From Paenibacillus senegalensis JC66 (GTDB lineage: Bacteria; Bacillota; Bacilli; Paenibacillales; NBRC-103111): DNA of 64,000 nt. The notes under the pieces are model-generated. The model was not told the origin of the DNA, made no database searches, and saw only the letters and a list, made by a program, of their open reading frames with translations. The position numbers and the translations under genes were made by a program. The stretch is taken from contig NZ_HE610959.1 in the NCBI RefSeq assembly GCF_000285515.1, positions 343,233 through 407,232 of the forward strand, read 5' to 3'. Below, in pieces: positions 7,853 to 17,424 of this stretch. Positions within the stretch are counted from its first letter, which is position 1; each line of letters opens with the position of its first letter.

Positions 7853-9372
7853 AGCTATTCAACTATTTACGCAAGCAAATGCACCGAGAGACGCCTATTG
7901 ATCACACTCATACAGATTGGGTGCCCAGACAATGGAACGAAGAGACGGTCCATGTCATGTTCGGCAAGAGCGCAGATATTTCGGTGCACACCCGATACTA
8001 CGGACCAGATCAATCGCTGAAAACGATCATGATATATTGCGATGGATTGACAGATATAAAGCGGATCGGGGAGTTTGTTCTTCCGAACCTGGAGCTTATG
8101 CTGAACGATGTGACGCCCAGCCAACCACTCAAGCTCAAGAAAAATCCTTTGATCCAGCTTAATAAAATTCAAAATGGCGACGATTTGCTTCATCAATTGT
8201 TCGAGGGGAATATGATTGTCATACTGGAACATCAGCAGCAATTGTTCTCAATTGACGTGGCCGACATTCCCGGCAGGGAACCGGAGGAGTCCAATACCGA
8301 AGTGTCGATTAAAGGACCGCGGGACGGCTTCACTGAAGAATTGGCAATCAATGTGGCATTAATCCGCAAACGTCTAAAGACAACATCGCTGCACAATGAA
8401 CAGTTCCGTATTGGAAGAAGAAGTCAGACGAAAGTTTCACTTCTTTACATGTACGATATTGCAAGACCGGAAGTTATTGAGGAAGCCCGGCGGAGAATAA
8501 ACAAAATCGATATTGACGGCTTGCTCAGCAATGAACAAATGGAGGAGGCCTTGTCTGATTATTCGCACTCGCTTTTTCCGCTGTTCGATTATATAGGCCG
8601 GCCAGACTTTGCCGCAGCAAGCCTGCTTCGCGGACGGTTTATTATTCTCATTGAAGGATCCCCTATGGCGATCATAGCCCCGATTAATCTGTCAGCCCTG
8701 CTGAAATCTCCGGAGGATCTCCACTCTCCTTTTTATTATGTCGCCCTGCAGCGGCTGCTCCGTTTTATCGGTTTTTCCGTATCCATTCTGGCACCCGGAT
8801 TGTGGGTTGCCCTCACGTCATTCGATATCGATCAGCTGCCTTTCCAATTGCTGGCTACCATTAGCAATTCCAGAATTGGCCTGCCGTTATCGGGACCTAT
8901 GGAGGCTTTCATCATGCTCGGCTTATTCGAGCTCTTCCGTGAAGCAGGGGTCCGCCTCCCGAAAGCAGTTGGAGAAACGATAGCGGTTGTCGGAGGGCTC
9001 ATTGTAGGGGATGCTGCCATCCGGGCGGGGATTACATCTCCCACGATTTTATTCGTTGCAGCCATTACCGCGGTGGCTACCTTCACTTTGGTCAATCAGT
9101 CACTCGGCGGAACCGTCAGTGTGGTCAGGCTGTTCATCCTGATCTGCTCCTCCTTTCTCGGCATGTACGGATTTTATCTCGGGGTGCTCACTGTCGTCAT
9201 CTATTTGTCGCGTCTGGAATCCTTCGGCCTTCCATATTTAGCTCCCTTTTCTCCACTATCGTTCAGGGATCTAATCTCCGGGCTCTCTATGCTGCCTGGC
9301 GACAAAAACAAAAAAAGAGCGGAAATGCTGCGAACGATTGATTCCACCTCGCAAAAGGAGGGGCCTTCATGA
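7849..9372 (+). CDS. gerAA: Spore germination protein, GerAA type
   Basis: The A subunit of the germinant receptor, about 507 residues. It has a large soluble N-terminal half with the family motifs DGLTD, SIKGPRDGFTEEL and NVALIRKRLK, then PFYYVALQR. Four to five membrane helices follow, with the conserved ISTAR-like/GLPLSGPMEAFIMLGLFEL and GDAAIRAGITSP segments. TTG at 7849 is chosen because GGGAGGG precedes it and TTGA overlaps the previous stop; upstream codons to 7738 lie inside the preceding gene. The protein senses nutrients with GerAB and the lipoprotein GerAC in the spore inner membrane. Confidence 0.92.
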   Translation: MKLFNYLRKQMHRETPIDHTHTDWVPRQWNEETVHVMFGKSADISVHTRYYGPDQSLKTIMIYCDGLTDIKRIGEFVLPNLELMLNDVTPSQPLKLKKNPLIQLNKIQNGDDLLHQLFEGNMIVILEHQQQLFSIDVADIPGREPEESNTEVSIKGPRDGFTEELAINVALIRKRLKTTSLHNEQFRIGRRSQTKVSLLYMYDIARPEVIEEARRRINKIDIDGLLSNEQMEEALSDYSHSLFPLFDYIGRPDFAAASLLRGRFIILIEGSPMAIIAPINLSALLKSPEDLHSPFYYVALQRLLRFIGFSVSILAPGLWVALTSFDIDQLPFQLLATISNSRIGLPLSGPMEAFIMLGLFELFREAGVRLPKAVGETIAVVGGLIVGDAAIRAGITSPTILFVAAITAVATFTLVNQSLGGTVSVVRLFILICSSFLGMYGFYLGVLTVVIYLSRLESFGLPYLAPFSPLSFRDLISGLSMLPGDKNKKRAEMLRTIDSTSQKEGPS

Positions 9373-10535
9373 AGACTGCACGGCTTCTCGCCTGTCTATT
9401 ATCCCTGCTCCTCCTCCCTTCCTGCTGGGATATTAAGGATCTGCAGTCAGTCAATTATGTAACATCGCTCGGTCTGGACTTTAGCGATGGCCAATATGTC
9501 GTTTACGCACAAATGCTCGATTTCAGCTCGGTAGCTAAGCAGGAGAAGGACAAAACAAACACCACCCCCAATATGTATGTTGGAAAAGGAGTCGGCGATT
9601 CCCTTAATCTTGCCGTTAACGATCTGTTTCGGACCGCACAGCAGCAAACTTCATTCAGTCATGTAAGTACGATCATTTTTACTAAAAACTTTCTGGACAG
9701 GGGTATGACGAATGCTGCAGACACCTTGTTCCGGTTTAAAGAAATTCGTCACACTCCATGGGTATTCGGTACGGATAGCTCTTTGCCTGATATTTTCACC
9801 ACCGGCGGATTTTTTAATCTAACCACTCTAGCTACCATATTGAACGAGCCCAACGAGCTGTACAGACAAAGATCTACGATTGCACCCATACAGCTGGTTA
9901 ATTTCGTATCCCAAGTGAGAGAACCCGGCCTAACGGTTCTGCTTCCTTCCATTTACGTTAACAAATCGCAATGGCGGGAAAATGAAAAGCCCGACAAGAA
10001 ACTTGCTCTCAGCGGGATCTATGCGGTTGATAATCTGGAATTTGTAGGGGAGATGAAACGCGGCGATATCAAAGGGCTGCGCTGGCTGGAAGAGAGGATG
10101 GTCCGGGCCCCCCTGCAGCTTGAAAAAGACGGCAGAACGATTGCCGTTATTTCTACTAGCAAAATAAAGAGGAACATACGTCCAGTTGAACATGCAGAAA
10201 CAGAATTGCCAAAGTTTAGCTTTGATCTGGAGTACAAGGGGAGCGTTGGTGAGCTGCTAACTAATGCCTCTATGGCCGAATTAACCGAATTAGCACAACA
10301 AACAATTGAACAAGAGATCCGGGATACATTCCTAACTGCCCTGGAGAAAGGAATTGACATCTATAGTCTGGAGCACGTCCTATACCGGAAAGATTATGCT
10401 AAGTGGAAACAGCTTCACGATGAAGGCCGCTTCCTTCTCTCCAAGGATTCTATTGCAAACATAACCCTGAAAATAAAAATCATGGACTCCGGCATGAACC
10501 GGATTCAGAAATTGAACCTGCCGCGCGAGGAATAG
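9369..10535 (+). CDS. gerAC: Germinant receptor lipoprotein, GerAC type
   Basis: 388 residues. It has a lipoprotein signal with lipobox LLPSC (acylated Cys at about residue 19), then CWDIKDLQSVNYVTSLGLD, the standard start of Ger(x)C proteins. The C-terminal domain ends in KIKIMDSGMNRIQKLNL. It overlaps gerAA by 4 bp (ATGA). It is the third subunit of the receptor, anchored to the outer face of the spore inner membrane after lipidation. Confidence 0.93.
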   Translation: MKTARLLACLLSLLLLPSCWDIKDLQSVNYVTSLGLDFSDGQYVVYAQMLDFSSVAKQEKDKTNTTPNMYVGKGVGDSLNLAVNDLFRTAQQQTSFSHVSTIIFTKNFLDRGMTNAADTLFRFKEIRHTPWVFGTDSSLPDIFTTGGFFNLTTLATILNEPNELYRQRSTIAPIQLVNFVSQVREPGLTVLLPSIYVNKSQWRENEKPDKKLALSGIYAVDNLEFVGEMKRGDIKGLRWLEERMVRAPLQLEKDGRTIAVISTSKIKRNIRPVEHAETELPKFSFDLEYKGSVGELLTNASMAELTELAQQTIEQEIRDTFLTALEKGIDIYSLEHVLYRKDYAKWKQLHDEGRFLLSKDSIANITLKIKIMDSGMNRIQKLNLPREE

Positions 10536-10553
10536 ATTGGATTGGCTACAAAC

Positions 10554-10594
10554 AAGCCCAGAGCTTATGATCGATGATCAATTCTCTGGGCTTT
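10554..10594 (+). terminator. Terminator after ger operon
   Basis: AAGCCCAGAG pairs with CTCTGGGCTT, followed by a short T stretch. It lies in the 67-bp gap to the convergent fur gene and could serve both. Confidence 0.7.
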
Positions 10595-10602
10595 ACTGAA
10601 TA

Positions 10603-11088
10603 TTATGACATGGTGACGGTAGCTTTCTCACGGGTGCAATGTCCCTTTTTACAATCGGAATAATGGCCCATGAAATCAAGACGGTGATCCAATACCTTGA
10701 AGCCATACTCCCGCTCCAGCTTTTGCTCCAGAACTAGCAGCCAATCATCCTTAATCTCTTCCACCGCTCCGCACTCGTTACAAATGAGATGATGATGCAT
10801 ATGCTCATGATCGTCATGACGCAGATCAAAGCGGGCCACACCGTCACCGAAATTCATCTTCTCCACAATGTGAAGCTCGTTAAGCAGCTCCAACGTCCGG
10901 TAGACGGTTGCAAGCCCAATGCCCGGATAAGTATCTTTAAGACGCATGTACACATCTTCAGCACTAAGATGATCTCGTTCATTCTCCAAGAGCACCCTAA
11001 CAGTAGCTTTGCGCTGAGTAGTCAGCTTATATCCCTTCTCCATCATATGGCGATTGATTTTGTCCATTTCTTCATCGATATGAACCAT
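10603..11088 (-). CDS. fur: Ferric uptake regulator Fur
   Basis: 161 residues closely following B. subtilis Fur: GYKLTTQRKATVRVLLENE, then HLSAEDVY, IGLATVYRTLELL (recognition helix) and NFGDGVARFDLR. Next come the His-rich metal site HDDHEHMHHHLIC and CxxC-type cysteines (CNEC, and C...C near the end) for structural zinc. An in-frame TTG at 11097 is too close to the AGGTGG site, so ATG 11088 is chosen. It is transcribed alone. A PerR-like palindrome lies about 100 bp upstream. It likely controls iron uptake genes and, in this window, the reductase behind the Fur box at 5859. Confidence 0.95.
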   Translation of the reverse strand: MVHIDEEMDKINRHMMEKGYKLTTQRKATVRVLLENERDHLSAEDVYMRLKDTYPGIGLATVYRTLELLNELHIVEKMNFGDGVARFDLRHDDHEHMHHHLICNECGAVEEIKDDWLLVLEQKLEREYGFKVLDHRLDFMGHYSDCKKGHCTREKATVTMS

Positions 11089-11184
11089 GATTGCCAAACC
11101 ACCTTTCTTACCTTCTTGCCTGCCGTCCTGCAGCAGAGACTGCCGGACAAATCGCGCAGTTTCTAATTGAGAGTGGTTATCTGT

Positions 11185-11199
11185 TTAGAATAATTATAA
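11185..11199. promoter_or_regulatory. PerR-box-like operator upstream of fur
   Basis: TTAGAATAATTATAA matches the PerR box TTATAATNATTATAA at 14 of 15 positions, and the Fur 7-1-7 box at only about 12. fur is a known PerR target in B. subtilis. Confidence 0.65.
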
Positions 11200-11256
11200 T
11201 TAAATAATACCCTAAAAAGGGAAAAGATGCAACGGTCCAATCAACGCTTCGCCTTC

Positions 11257-11655
11257 CTACTGTCTTGTAAAGCTAACAATCCAATCTCCTTGAACCTCCG
11301 CATAGCCTCGATCGCCTTCTATCAGAAGACCGTACAATTGTTTCTTGTCCAAATATTCGCGCCGTTCGCCATTTGAAAATTCCAATGTAATGTAGTAGAA
11401 CGTCCTGGAACTTGAATGAGGATGCGAAGTTTCCCCATGATGATGCGAGTAATGCCGGACATCCATTCTTTTTGCAATTACAGTGGCGTAATGCGATTCA
11501 ACAGGTGATGTGGAATTCCGCAAGTAACGCGCCCCATTCTTAACTAATCCGAATATAACCAGCGCGAAACCAATCACAATTATAATCGGGACCAGCGTAA
11601 ACATAAACTGAAAAGACCCGGATCCTCCAAAGGGAGAAGGAGAAAACTCGAACAT
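11257..11655 (-). CDS. DUF2500-family membrane protein
   Basis: 132 residues: one membrane helix (about residues 18-40, LVPIIIVIGFALVIFGLVKN), then a soluble part with ATVIAKRMDVR, a His-rich HHHGETSHPH segment, and FYYITLEFSNGERREYLD near the middle. The C terminus GDRGYAEVQGDWIVSF is typical of DUF2500 (YhhM-like) proteins, whose role is unknown. AAGGAGG precedes the ATG. It stands alone between fur and the PP2C-like gene. Confidence 0.8.
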   Translation of the reverse strand: MFEFSPSPFGGSGSFQFMFTLVPIIIVIGFALVIFGLVKNGARYLRNSTSPVESHYATVIAKRMDVRHYSHHHGETSHPHSSSRTFYYITLEFSNGERREYLDKKQLYGLLIEGDRGYAEVQGDWIVSFTRQ

Positions 11656-11755
11656 CCCATGCAGCCTCCTTCCTGAAAACCATGCTTATGTAGTTACCCT
11701 ATATTACGGGATGTTTCGCAGAAGGTTCCTGCTGCTGTTCGGATAAACGGCAAAG

Positions 11756-12583
11756 TCACAGCTCTAGCTTGATATAGGTCCGGTCATCGAAGGAAACGCA
11801 GCCTTTCTTGACGCCCTTGGCCAGTTTGTACTCCCTAAAGCAGAGCGGATCATGATCCAAAATAAACCGCAATTCCGCTTCACTTTCTTCCAAACTATCT
11901 CTCAAGCGGGGATAGCCATCTGAAGCCAACACAAGGCTGCGGACATGCTGAGGCACATTCACTACCTTAACCTGATCCAAATCAAAGGGAAACCCCGTCA
12001 TTCCGATATAAGAGAACTCCGAATCCGACTTCGCATTCTGCAGCTCATACTGGGCTTGTAAAAAAGGCAGGATTGCAGCAAATCCCGTGTCATTCTCCAT
12101 AAGCTGCTCTATCGTTTTCCCACGCATTAGCTCAGCCTCTAAAAATAAAGCTCTTGCCTGCGCCGTTACGTTATCAACGTCCTTCTCATTCGTATACAGC
12201 AGTCCATCCAGCATACATTGGCAGTCACCAATCATCCATACCTGGCGGAGATGACGGCTAAAAATTACCATTGCTGCAGACGGAAGAGAATGAGCATTTT
12301 CCGTAACCGATTCGTATATGCCCCTCTGCTTATAGGCTTGCAGCACTCCTTCGTTCAAACGGCGAACCGCTTCTTCCAAGGCTGCTTCCGGGGGAAGCAG
12401 GCGCACTCCTTCCTCCAATAGAGAAGCAATAACCTGACCGGAAGTCCGGCCGTCGTATCGTTTGCCTGATACGTCGGTTGCTCCGTCAATGACGCAGGCA
12501 TAATGCTCCGTAACACAGTAACGGTCTTCACAGTCTGCTAGCTGTCCGGTTTTCGCTGCCAAATTTATCTCTACGATATCCAT
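11756..12583 (-). CDS. PP2C-like protein phosphatase domain protein
   Basis: 275 residues with the scattered acidic metal-binding motifs of the PPM fold: EDRYCV, then CVIDGATD near residue 32, MIGDCQ near 117, LASDGYPRL near 220 and DDRTYI at the end. It lacks sensor or kinase partners and is not the PrpC/SpoIIE type by layout. It is probably a cytosolic Ser/Thr phosphatase of unknown target. Some canonical glycine spacing is relaxed, so activity is likely but not assured. Confidence 0.75.
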   Translation of the reverse strand: MDIVEINLAAKTGQLADCEDRYCVTEHYACVIDGATDVSGKRYDGRTSGQVIASLLEEGVRLLPPEAALEEAVRRLNEGVLQAYKQRGIYESVTENAHSLPSAAMVIFSRHLRQVWMIGDCQCMLDGLLYTNEKDVDNVTAQARALFLEAELMRGKTIEQLMENDTGFAAILPFLQAQYELQNAKSDSEFSYIGMTGFPFDLDQVKVVNVPQHVRSLVLASDGYPRLRDSLEESEAELRFILDHDPLCFREYKLAKGVKKGCVSFDDRTYIKLEL

Positions 12584-12638
12584 GTTAATGTCATTTCCTC
12601 CAATTCCTTGCTTGCTTCACTACAGCCTTACTACACCC

Positions 12639-13079
12639 TTACTCCAGCTCTACAAGCTGTCCATTTAAAATGAGCCGCACTATTAGCTCCGTGTTTAATG
12701 AAGCCGCTACCGGACAATACTTTTCCTTCTCGAGCATGATCGCCCGTTGGAAGCGTTTCACGTCCACCTCTCCCGCAGCCGTGAACGTCAGCACGACATT
12801 GCGCAAAGCATGAGGAGGTTCGCAGTCACGCTCTCCGGCAGCACCGATATTAAGGCTATCCAGCTGCTGGCGCATTTTCTCCAACGTATGTACGACGCCG
12901 ATTCCCATGCATCCTGCAAGACTGGATAGCAAAAGCTCCTTAGGCGTATGACCGCTGCCTTCCCCTCCCAGGTCCGAAGACGCATCCATCAGGACGGACT
13001 CGCCTGAAGAGCCGGATGCCGTGAATCGCCTCTTTCCGTTCCAATCGACCGTCACCTTTACTTTGTCGCCGGTCACCAT
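12639..13079 (-). CDS. OsmC/Ohr-family protein
   Basis: 146 residues. It has the OsmC pattern: GHTPKELLLSSLAGCMGIGV with the first cysteine in the central helix, and YCPVAASLN with the second cysteine near residue 121. These two cysteines form the peroxidatic/resolving pair in OsmC and Ohr enzymes that reduce organic hydroperoxides. The PKELLL...CM arrangement is closer to the general OsmC (YhfA-like) group than to Ohr. No dedicated regulator is adjacent. Confidence 0.85.
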   Translation of the reverse strand: MVTGDKVKVTVDWNGKRRFTASGSSGESVLMDASSDLGGEGSGHTPKELLLSSLAGCMGIGVVHTLEKMRQQLDSLNIGAAGERDCEPPHALRNVVLTFTAAGEVDVKRFQRAIMLEKEKYCPVAASLNTELIVRLILNGQLVELE

Positions 13080-13416
13080 AAGCCGTGAAGCCCTCCCTTA
13101 ACGAATATTCGCCTGACTCCGAAGAACATCAACAAACACGCGGCAAAAGCGGTGTCTAATTTTGCTTATCCAGGAAAGTTGCAGCGCTTCTTTGTTTCGT
13201 TTATTGTAAACCGATCTGCAGGATCGTTCAAACCAAATTTTTAATGCCGGCCTGTCAATCGCATTACTGCTTAGCAAATTCCCGAAGACCGTCCCTCTGC
13301 TCCCGTACTATTTAGGCCTGGATGAACATATTACGTAATAATCCCGTTCGCCTTTCTCCCGAATTCTCCCACTGTAATGGTGACTTTCGCCGCTGGCCGT
13401 GCATCCAGCCGGCTTA

Positions 13417-13445
13417 TTGACTTGATCGCTGATCTAAGATTTAAT
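13417..13445 (+). promoter_or_regulatory. Sigma-A-type promoter of the TPR gene
   Basis: TTGACT, 17 bp, TTTAAT (each 5/6 of consensus), 30 bp ahead of the gene's start, with GAAGGAGGAGG in between. The rest of the 13080-13475 gap shows nothing recognisable. Confidence 0.55.
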
Positions 13446-13475
13446 AAGTAAACAACTGAAGGAGGAGGGCATCCC

Positions 13476-15452
13476 ATGAAGCTTACAGCATGGTATCACC
13501 GATGGCGGGGCAAACAATTATGGAGCAACAGGATGCTGGACCAGGCGCTGCACCATTACAGCAGGCTGGCACTCCGTGAAATTCCTGCCTCTGACCGTGT
13601 CGATTACGCAATGTATTTTTATGAAAAGGAGCAAACAGAGAAAGCCCTTGCTATTCTTAATCAAATTATTGAGATAGAACCGGCAAACGACTACGCTTAC
13701 GAGCGGAGAGCCCATTTGCTGCGTGAGCTGAACCAGCCCGAGTTAGCCATGCACGATGTATCGGAAGCCATTCGCCTCAACCCGGACCGCTATTTGTACT
13801 GGTATACCCGGGGACTTCTGTTTCGGGACAGGGGCGAATGGGATAAGGCCGCCGAGGATTTCCAGGAATGCATTAAGCGGGAACCGGAGTCCTCTGTTCA
13901 TTCCACCTATTACGAATTGGGTATGTGCTGCTACGACAAAGAGGATTTTGCGGAAGCAAGCCGGATTTTTGCCAGGCTTCTGGAAGATCGGGACAAAGAG
14001 ATCCCTTTTTACTACTATCGTCTTGCGCTGTCATTGAGCGAGGAACGCAAATGGAGCGAAGCAGCCGATGTGCTGAAGAAAGGCATCGCCCTGTTAGACA
14101 TGTTCCAGGCTCAGCCGGATCAGGGAAGACAATGGCTGCTGCAAAGGGCGCAGTATGGAAGCGGGGCTTTCCACGAATTTCAGCTGATTGTGCTCCGCAG
14201 TGCGTCGTTCCGCAAAGACCTGGCGGAGCTCTACGAACGTCTGGAACAGTATGACGCTGTAGCGGCTGCCTGCGGCGACGGCTTGCGGCTGCACCCGGAG
14301 CGCCCGGATTTATATGTTAAGCGGGGCATGGCTTACCGCCATCTCAAGCAGTGGCAGGCAGCAGAACAGGATCTGGACCAAGCGATCGAGCTGGATCCGC
14401 GTTATTTGGAGCCCTATTTTGAAAAGGCGCTTTTATATCGCGTGCAAGGTCAGGAGGACAAAGCTCTTGACGTCCTGCTTGCGCTCCGCTCCTTGAAGCC
14501 AGAACTCCCTCTCACCCATTACTGGATCACCGATTCGTACAGTGTTCTGCAGCAGCATGAGCTGGCATTGGAAAGCAGCGCAAAACTTATTGAATTGGAA
14601 CCGGACGATCCGCTGAACTATACCCAGCGGGGGGAGGTCCTGCATGAGTTAGGCCGGACATCGGAGGCACTGGAAGCATATGGTCAATCGATCGCCTTGG
14701 GTGATCACAGTCAGACACGGATGAAAAGAAGCTACCTCTACTATTTGCAGGATAAAAATGAAGAAGCGATGATCGATCTGCAGGCAGCAGCCGAGCTTAA
14801 TCCGGCTCTGCTGCAGGAGGGCTCCTACCATAATGCGCTTGGCCATATTCTTCAGGGCATGGGGCAGACCGACCTCGCTATAGATTCTTATACACAGGCT
14901 ATCCGCCATGAACCGGAAACCGCCAGCTATTATGAAAACCGCGCCAAATGTTACATGGAAACCGGCGAATGGGATTTAGCTGAAGAGGATTGCTTGAACG
15001 GGTTGATGCAGGATAACCATAATGGAGATTTAATCAGCCTGCTCGGCAGCATCTATTACCTGAAAGAAGACTACGATGAGGCATACAGCTATGCCAAGCA
15101 ATACTGCAGCCTGTACCCGGAGCACGCGGTCGGCTATTTCAACATCGGGGTCATCCGCTATAAAAAAGGGGAACATGCCGCCGCGCTGAAAGCTTTCGAT
15201 AAGGCGCTTATGCTGAATCCTTACGGAGGCAAGAGCTATTTGTATAAAGCGCACATTTATTATGATCAGCTCGACACGACGGCATGTGTAGACAGTATCG
15301 TAAACTGGAATTTATTTACCTTCAAAGAGATGGATCTGGAGGAACGGCTCCGCCGCATTCGAGAGCTGGACGGATTGGATGAGCAAACACTCGAACTCGC
15401 GGTGAAAAGCTTGGAAGCTCTATTTCATTCCACGTCCACGAATCTGAATTAG
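13476..15452 (+). CDS. Tetratricopeptide-repeat protein
   Basis: 658 residues built almost wholly of TPR units: repeated W/Y-A-x-x-D and A-I-x-L-x-P signatures, for example EAIRLNPDRYLYWYTRG, DQAIELDPRYLEPYFEKA and DKALMLNPYGGKSYLYKA. About fourteen units run from residue 35 to 610. No signal peptide or membrane helix is seen, so it is probably a cytosolic scaffold for protein-protein contacts. It is a single-gene unit with its own promoter and converges on the ABC permease. The partner is unknown. Confidence 0.88.
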   Translation: MKLTAWYHRWRGKQLWSNRMLDQALHHYSRLALREIPASDRVDYAMYFYEKEQTEKALAILNQIIEIEPANDYAYERRAHLLRELNQPELAMHDVSEAIRLNPDRYLYWYTRGLLFRDRGEWDKAAEDFQECIKREPESSVHSTYYELGMCCYDKEDFAEASRIFARLLEDRDKEIPFYYYRLALSLSEERKWSEAADVLKKGIALLDMFQAQPDQGRQWLLQRAQYGSGAFHEFQLIVLRSASFRKDLAELYERLEQYDAVAAACGDGLRLHPERPDLYVKRGMAYRHLKQWQAAEQDLDQAIELDPRYLEPYFEKALLYRVQGQEDKALDVLLALRSLKPELPLTHYWITDSYSVLQQHELALESSAKLIELEPDDPLNYTQRGEVLHELGRTSEALEAYGQSIALGDHSQTRMKRSYLYYLQDKNEEAMIDLQAAAELNPALLQEGSYHNALGHILQGMGQTDLAIDSYTQAIRHEPETASYYENRAKCYMETGEWDLAEEDCLNGLMQDNHNGDLISLLGSIYYLKEDYDEAYSYAKQYCSLYPEHAVGYFNIGVIRYKKGEHAAALKAFDKALMLNPYGGKSYLYKAHIYYDQLDTTACVDSIVNWNLFTFKEMDLEERLRRIRELDGLDEQTLELAVKSLEALFHSTSTNLN

Positions 15453-15459
15453 GTCATGT

Positions 15460-17424
15460 TCAGACCATTATTCGCCTAAGCTGCATCACATACCGCGCCC
15501 GGATTACTAAGAAAAACAGCAATTGCGCGGCAAAAAATGCACTGGAGGCCATTAGCACAGGCAGAGTGGTGACCTCAAGACTGAAATTTTCACCGAGAGG
15601 AGTCAGCACGACCAGCGCCTGGATGGTGGAAATAACGATTGGAATAAAGAACAGCACCGCCATTTGAATGGTCGCTGACTGCCTCATTTCGTTACGGCTA
15701 AGCCCAATCTTGGATAAAGAGCGATAAATATGCCGGTCTTGATTCAGCTCACTGAACAGCTTGAAATACAAAAAGCTCGCTGAAGCAATGGAGAATATAG
15801 CAGCCACGAACACACCGATAAAACCAAGAACAGAGGTCGATTGCTTCAGCTCATAATAATCGGATACCTTGGAACGGACGAAGTTCGCTGATGCATGGCC
15901 GCCCTCACCCTCCATCCAGGCCAACACCTGATTGCTGACCGCGACCGCTTCATCCTGCAGGCCTGGCGGCCGTTTGCCCTCCCAGGCAGGAATATGATAA
16001 AACACCTGCATGCGGCTCCAAATTTGGTCCTGCTCCCCGTATTCCTCCACGTAACGGGAATAGGCTTCGTCCGAGACAATCAGCTGCCAGGATGCTCCCC
16101 CTTCAAGATAAGCCACAAGTTCAGAACCGACTACCTGAATTTGCTCAGGATCCGCTCCGTATTGAAAATCAGCGTATATCACTTCCTTCACCGATGCATG
16201 AGAATCCGCGTATGAACTGCTAACGAGCAAATACGCCTCATCTCCGGAAAGATGTTCTGGAATATTCTTAAGGTATTCGGCCTCAGACCGCTTGGCCTGA
16301 CTTAGCGGAACGAATTCCGTGTAGTATTCCGTGTAATAACCTTGTGTTCCTTCGTCCGACCTGGCGTCCGTGTAAAAGGAAGGCCAATCTATTCTTGTAA
16401 ACTCCACATTATTTTGCTCTAAAATAGCTTCAATTCCCTCGGTTTCTTCGGTTATCGTCTCTTCATTGTTGACTTTGTAGACAAACGCGTACGGCATTGC
16501 TTCATACTTTTTTTTGTAGTCCATATCAATGGAAATGATCAGACCGGCACTCATACATGCCAGAGCAATAAACACGTTAACCATGAACAGCATTCTGGCG
16601 TTGTCTTTGAGCTTGTAAGCCATCTCCGAGAGCCACAGCAGATTCGTCCCTTTCCAATATAGATGACGGTTTTTCTTAAGCGCACGAATGAGCGGCACGG
16701 TCAACTGGGTATAGAAAAAATAAGTGCCGGAAATCCCTGTAATGACAGCCGCAAACAGATTTTTGGACGACAAATGTTCGGAATTGAGGTTAATGACCGA
16801 CAAAGTGAGCAAAAGAACGGCAAGCAAAGCCAGCCACCACGATGTTTTAGGCTCTTCCTTGGGCTTGCTGCTGCCCTTGAGCAGCTCCAGAATCCGATTT
16901 TTGCGGATAAATACCAGAGTAAACAAAGATAGCAGGAAAAACAAAATTAAAAATGCTGTACAAGTCAGCAAAATCGCCTGGAGTGGCCAGTAAAAGGGCA
17001 GCTCCAGAATAACAATATTAGAACTTATCAGAAGAAAGGCTTTGGACAGCAGCAAGCCGCTCGCCACCCCGGCAATTACCGACGCAAACCCGATAATCAT
17101 GTTCTCCATGAACACCAGCCGGTTAAGCTGCCCGGTGGTCGCACCGAGCAGAACTAGCACTCCGAATTCTTTTTGCCGGACCTTCAAGAATGTGCTGATC
17201 GAGTAAAGCACGAACAAAAAGGAAAAGATGTAAATAATGTACTCCGCCACAATCATTCCGGTCCGCGTCATCTCACCAATCCTATGCTCAAGTAAACCCG
17301 GATGGAAGATCAGCATAGCATAGCAGAAAAATATCATAACCATAAACGAGCTGCTCAGAAAAAAAGCTAGATAAGCCCGTCCGTTGCGGCGCACATTGTT
17401 AAATGCGAATTGGCGGAAGCTCAT
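15460..17424 (-). CDS. FtsX-like ABC permease, BceB type
   Basis: 654 residues with ten predicted membrane helices. There is an N-terminal FtsX-like block (residues ~15-280), a ~200-residue extracellular domain (~300-520) between helices 7 and 8, and a second FtsX block at the C terminus. Length and layout match BceB/YxdM/VraG permeases, which work with an ATPase to confer resistance to cell-wall-active peptides and to signal to a partner kinase. ATGA overlap with the ATPase gene shows coupling. No BceRS-type two-component genes are adjacent in the window. Confidence 0.88.
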   Translation of the reverse strand: MSFRQFAFNNVRRNGRAYLAFFLSSSFMVMIFFCYAMLIFHPGLLEHRIGEMTRTGMIVAEYIIYIFSFLFVLYSISTFLKVRQKEFGVLVLLGATTGQLNRLVFMENMIIGFASVIAGVASGLLLSKAFLLISSNIVILELPFYWPLQAILLTCTAFLILFFLLSLFTLVFIRKNRILELLKGSSKPKEEPKTSWWLALLAVLLLTLSVINLNSEHLSSKNLFAAVITGISGTYFFYTQLTVPLIRALKKNRHLYWKGTNLLWLSEMAYKLKDNARMLFMVNVFIALACMSAGLIISIDMDYKKKYEAMPYAFVYKVNNEETITEETEGIEAILEQNNVEFTRIDWPSFYTDARSDEGTQGYYTEYYTEFVPLSQAKRSEAEYLKNIPEHLSGDEAYLLVSSSYADSHASVKEVIYADFQYGADPEQIQVVGSELVAYLEGGASWQLIVSDEAYSRYVEEYGEQDQIWSRMQVFYHIPAWEGKRPPGLQDEAVAVSNQVLAWMEGEGGHASANFVRSKVSDYYELKQSTSVLGFIGVFVAAIFSIASASFLYFKLFSELNQDRHIYRSLSKIGLSRNEMRQSATIQMAVLFFIPIVISTIQALVVLTPLGENFSLEVTTLPVLMASSAFFAAQLLFFLVIRARYVMQLRRIMV

